A stretch of DNA of 15,921 bases from Candidatus Dadabacteria bacterium (lineage in GTDB: Bacteria; Desulfobacterota_D; UBA1144; Nemesobacterales; UBA2774): positions 1 through 15,921 of the forward strand of contig JAHKKQ010000033.1 in the NCBI GenBank assembly GCA_020027805.1. The letters run 5' to 3'. The position numbers and the translations under genes are program-made. The notes under the pieces were generated by a model that saw nothing but the letters and a program-made list of their open reading frames with translations, was not told the DNA's origin and made no database searches. Below are positions 14,074-15,921 of the stretch, one piece after another. Within the stretch, counting starts at the first letter, position 1. The number at the start of each line of letters is the position of its first letter.

Positions 14074-14108
14074 TCGGGAAGCCGGGTGTTATATCCCCGG
14101 CCTCCCGA
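14074..14108 (-). promoter_or_regulatory. Intercistronic stem-loop between barrel and PCu(A)C genes
   Basis: On the minus-strand RNA, 13 base pairs close a nine-base loop; one pair is G-U, which pairs only on this strand (A/C mismatch on the other). No U-tract follows, so an mRNA-stabilising, processing or partial-termination element is more likely than a full terminator. Confidence 0.5.
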
Positions 14109-14133
14109 TCTTATCAAGTATATCACTATGACC

Positions 14134-15003
14134 TTATTTATACGGGAAATGGTAAAAGACAGACGCTATCAGCCTGTACTCGAATTCCTCGTCATTCGTG
14201 ACCGGGAAACCGGCGCCGAAGACTACCTGAAGATCCTTGCTCTTAAACGGCTTGAATTTAACCCCCGGGTCGATGTTGAGGACTGATTCCCCTTCCTCCT
14301 CGCCATTCAGCACGGTCTCTCCGTCGAACTCGAGCAGGACCTCGAGCCACTCAGTCGCGTGCACGAGCGTCGAGAGGTTGTAACCGAGCTCGTCACCCTC
14401 GTTCTGATCCCCCTTCTGGTTCACCGGGAAACCGATGTGGAGGAATGAAACTACCTCGAGTATCTTGTATTTCCAGCCGAACGACAGGAAAGGCTCGATC
14501 TCGAATATATTGTCGCTCCCTATGCCTTTTTCGTCGTCCCCGGTCGGCAGGCCGAACTCGAGCCCCCCGCCGAGAAGGATCCCGTATTCCTCGAGAATGA
14601 ACGTCGCGAGCTTGACTCCAATCTCTATGTTGTTGAAGTGGTTCACGTCCTTGCCCTCGTCGGGGTTGATGAACGTGTAGGGTATGTCGGCCTCGATGCT
14701 TATGTTCCTCGTAAACGCATACTCGAGCTCGAGGTTTATTGTGCTCTCCTTGAATTTAGACGGCCCTTCCCCCTCCTCGCCCAGCTCCTCGTCCTCGACC
14801 TCCCCGTCGACGTTGAGGAAAAAGTAGTCGAGCCTGATTTTCGTATCGGGCGAAGGCGACTCCGTGATGAGGGGATGCGAGAAATGGAGACCGCCCGGGT
14901 GCGCGTGGTCTTCGTGCGCGAATGCCTGTAGCGTTCCTGCGGATGCCAGAACCACAGCTAATATAAAATTCAGGAATATAAGTTTATATGTCATGTTCGA
15001 CAT
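14134..15003 (-). CDS. Outer-membrane beta-barrel-like protein with His-rich N-terminus
   Basis: The 289-residue precursor starts at ATG 15003 with AAAGGAGG six bases upstream. The signal peptide ends AFA (residue 29), and the mature protein begins HEDHAHPGGLHFSHP, five histidines in 14 residues, a likely metal-binding patch. The rest alternates short amphipathic strands and acidic turns (for example INLELEYAFTRNISIEADIPY, GILLGGGLEFGLPTGDDEK, LQVVFGAGFPV) typical of a small outer-membrane barrel; related sequences are usually labelled transporter or phenol-degradation MetA-like, without proof. The acidic loop EVEDEELGEEGEG is striking. Neighbours (PCu(A)C downstream, a small membrane-anchored protein upstream) suggest a role in copper or other metal handling at the envelope (inference). 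Confidence 0.75.
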   Translation of the reverse strand: MSNMTYKLIFLNFILAVVLASAGTLQAFAHEDHAHPGGLHFSHPLITESPSPDTKIRLDYFFLNVDGEVEDEELGEEGEGPSKFKESTINLELEYAFTRNISIEADIPYTFINPDEGKDVNHFNNIEIGVKLATFILEEYGILLGGGLEFGLPTGDDEKGIGSDNIFEIEPFLSFGWKYKILEVVSFLHIGFPVNQKGDQNEGDELGYNLSTLVHATEWLEVLLEFDGETVLNGEEEGESVLNIDPGVKFKPFKSKDLQVVFGAGFPVTNDEEFEYRLIASVFYHFPYK

Positions 15004-15093
15004 GGGAATCCTCCTTTATGTATGAAGCTTCGGCAGTGGAGAGACAGAATCCCGCCGCTGCCTGATTTCTTTACGTGAAATAATGATGCGTGA

Positions 15094-15480
15094 TTAAGAA
15101 ATGCTTGAAGGAGGGGAACGGTTGGTGTTGCTTGAGATGATTAAATCGTACTTTACTCTCTCTTCATGGATACGAAGGAAATCTATTTCGGGTTTATGTG
15201 AAAAAGGATTATCGCTGTTAAGTACGGGGAGCTGACTGTTTTTACTGAATATGGCGGTCTGTCCGAGGCTGAGAATCGACTGCTTTTCAGGGGCGCTCTG
15301 TCCGGTCGAAAGCGAGGACGTTCCGAAGTCCTTGGCGATTATGATGGCGCTCGAGCAGGGTACGTTCACGAATTCAATACTTCCCGATTCGTCCCGGGAA
15401 ACAGAAAAGAGTATAAAAAACGTAGCAATAACGGGGATAAGGAGGTATTTAGGGTGTGAAAACTTCGGATCAGCTGCCAT
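15094..15480 (-). CDS. Membrane-anchored or exported small protein of unknown function
   Basis: This is a 128-residue product starting at ATG 15480 (a TTG directly before it is an alternative). A single hydrophobic segment, YLLIPVIATFFILFSVS (about residues 12-28), is preceded by a positively charged stretch, so it is either a signal anchor or a signal peptide. The remainder is polar and Ser-rich with one cysteine in NVPCSSA. I recognise no domain, and it lacks the Cys/His pattern of DUF2946 copper proteins. It is the first gene of the minus-strand run ending in the PCu(A)C chaperone, 90 nt before the barrel gene, so a shared envelope-metal role is possible but unproven. The ribosome-binding site is weak. 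Confidence 0.5.
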   Translation of the reverse strand: MAADPKFSHPKYLLIPVIATFFILFSVSRDESGSIEFVNVPCSSAIIIAKDFGTSSLSTGQSAPEKQSILSLGQTAIFSKNSQLPVLNSDNPFSHKPEIDFLRIHEERVKYDLIISSNTNRSPPSSIS

Positions 15481-15483
15481 CAA

Positions 15484-15626
15484 TGAGGTTTACATTACCA
15501 TGGTTATGAATTGGTTGCAAAGGGGATCGATCCGACGATATTTAGTGCTTTAACACATAAAAACATATCCAATTCCCAGGATATAGAGTCTTTAAGAAAG
15601 CCTGGGGTAATTAAAGGCGACCGCAA
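15484..15626. other. Intergenic spacer with two competing hairpins
   Basis: The spacer should carry the promoter of the minus-strand metal operon and the 3' end of the upstream dehydrogenase gene. ATATCC (15565-15570) pairs with GGATAT (15579-15584), and CCCAGG (15575-15580) pairs with CCTGGG (15601-15606); the two overlap, so only one can form. No clear promoter is visible. Confidence 0.3.
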
Positions 15627-15921
15627 TTACTTGCCATGCAAGGCGGCGTACGCGGCGTCCCCAAGAGAGTTAATAATCTCTAAACCCAGCCCGTCTGCTT
15701 CCAGCATAGCACCCAGCATCATGCCCTCCGAAACGTCGAAGGGTTCGTTGTGAATGAACGGTAAGTCAACAGAGGCACGGGCGATCTTACGGAGTGTTCC
15801 CGTATCGTGCGAAGGGTCGAGCGATATTTGAGCTAGGTGCACAGGCAAACCCACCTCGGCGAAGAAAGTCCCCACTTTGCGAGCCTCATCCTCTTTTTTC
15901 TCAAGAACGAGATGCGTCATT
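15627..15921 (-). CDS. Glycerol dehydrogenase-like iron/zinc alcohol dehydrogenase, C-terminal part only
   Basis: The last ~98 codons of a gene whose start lies beyond the right edge. GTFFAEVGLPVHLAQISLD, then LRKIARASV, PFIHNEPFDVSEGMMLGAMLEADGLG, match the C-terminal helical domain of GldA-like, metal-dependent NAD-linked dehydrogenases (glycerol to dihydroxyacetone in the named family). The metal-binding Asp and two His ligands of that family lie further upstream, outside the window, so activity cannot be checked. The C-terminal extension IINSLGDAAYAALHGK is slightly longer than in E. coli GldA. A start at 15920 is an internal Met, not a real start. It is separated by about 146 nt from the next minus-strand gene. 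Confidence 0.75.
   Translation of the reverse strand, partial: MTHLVLEKKEDEARKVGTFFAEVGLPVHLAQISLDPSHDTGTLRKIARASVDLPFIHNEPFDVSEGMMLGAMLEADGLGLEIINSLGDAAYAALHGK

Noticed and set aside
15342..15362. GCGCTCGAGC-AGGG resembling the core of the 38-bp repeat
   Set aside because: Similarity is limited to about 10-14 bases inside a coding region; not a third copy.
1..15921. CRISPR arrays, tRNA or rRNA genes, insertion sequences
   Set aside because: No regularly spaced repeats, cloverleaf genes, rRNA segments or transposase frames were seen.

Overview
The window looks like chromosomal DNA of a diderm (Gram-negative type) bacterium of middling GC. It encodes an outer-membrane-barrel-like protein, a periplasmic PCu(A)C copper chaperone, an NnrS membrane protein and an OsmC peroxidase. 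The glycan locus uses AGG and ATA codons freely. A Desulfobacterota- or Dadabacteria-like lineage would fit, but this is only an impression and no marker gene is present.

Layout. (1) Positions 1-6855, minus strand: a colinear surface-glycan locus. In transcription order it holds a possible 48-residue leader ORF, a GT4-like glycosyltransferase, a clan GH-A-like glycoside hydrolase, an NTP_transf_5 nucleotidyltransferase-like protein, an HPr-kinase-like P-loop protein, and a fused tandem GT4 glycosyltransferase that runs off the left edge. Several junctions are overlapped or tightly spaced. (2) 7141-7467 plus: a small exported orphan protein. (3) 7574-7999 minus: OsmC. (4) 8179-9444 plus: nnrS with a readable promoter and a perfect 22-bp operator-like palindrome. 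(5) 9503-11267: a four-gene cassette (ArsR regulator, AHSA1/SRPBCC, NTF2-like, TfoX-N) flanked by two 38-bp direct copies of the 3' end of a DUF5996 gene. (6) 11230-12168 minus: the intact DUF5996 gene. (7) 12283-13469: a divergent WYL regulator and SRPBCC pair with CTGACA/TGTCAG sites between them. (8) 13497-15480, minus: a putative metal-handling operon (unknown exported protein, His-rich outer-membrane-barrel-like protein, PCu(A)C chaperone) closed by a strong hairpin. (9) 15627-15921 minus: the C-terminal end of a glycerol-dehydrogenase-like enzyme cut by the right edge.

How the genes may work together. The left third probably builds or trims a cell-surface polysaccharide. The kinase-like and nucleotidyltransferase-like pair in it is the least understood part; the same two families are known together in some lasso-peptide and exopolysaccharide clusters. 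The right two thirds is accessory stress and metal functions, made of small regulator-effector modules. The most unusual structural signal is the repeat-bounded cassette in (5).
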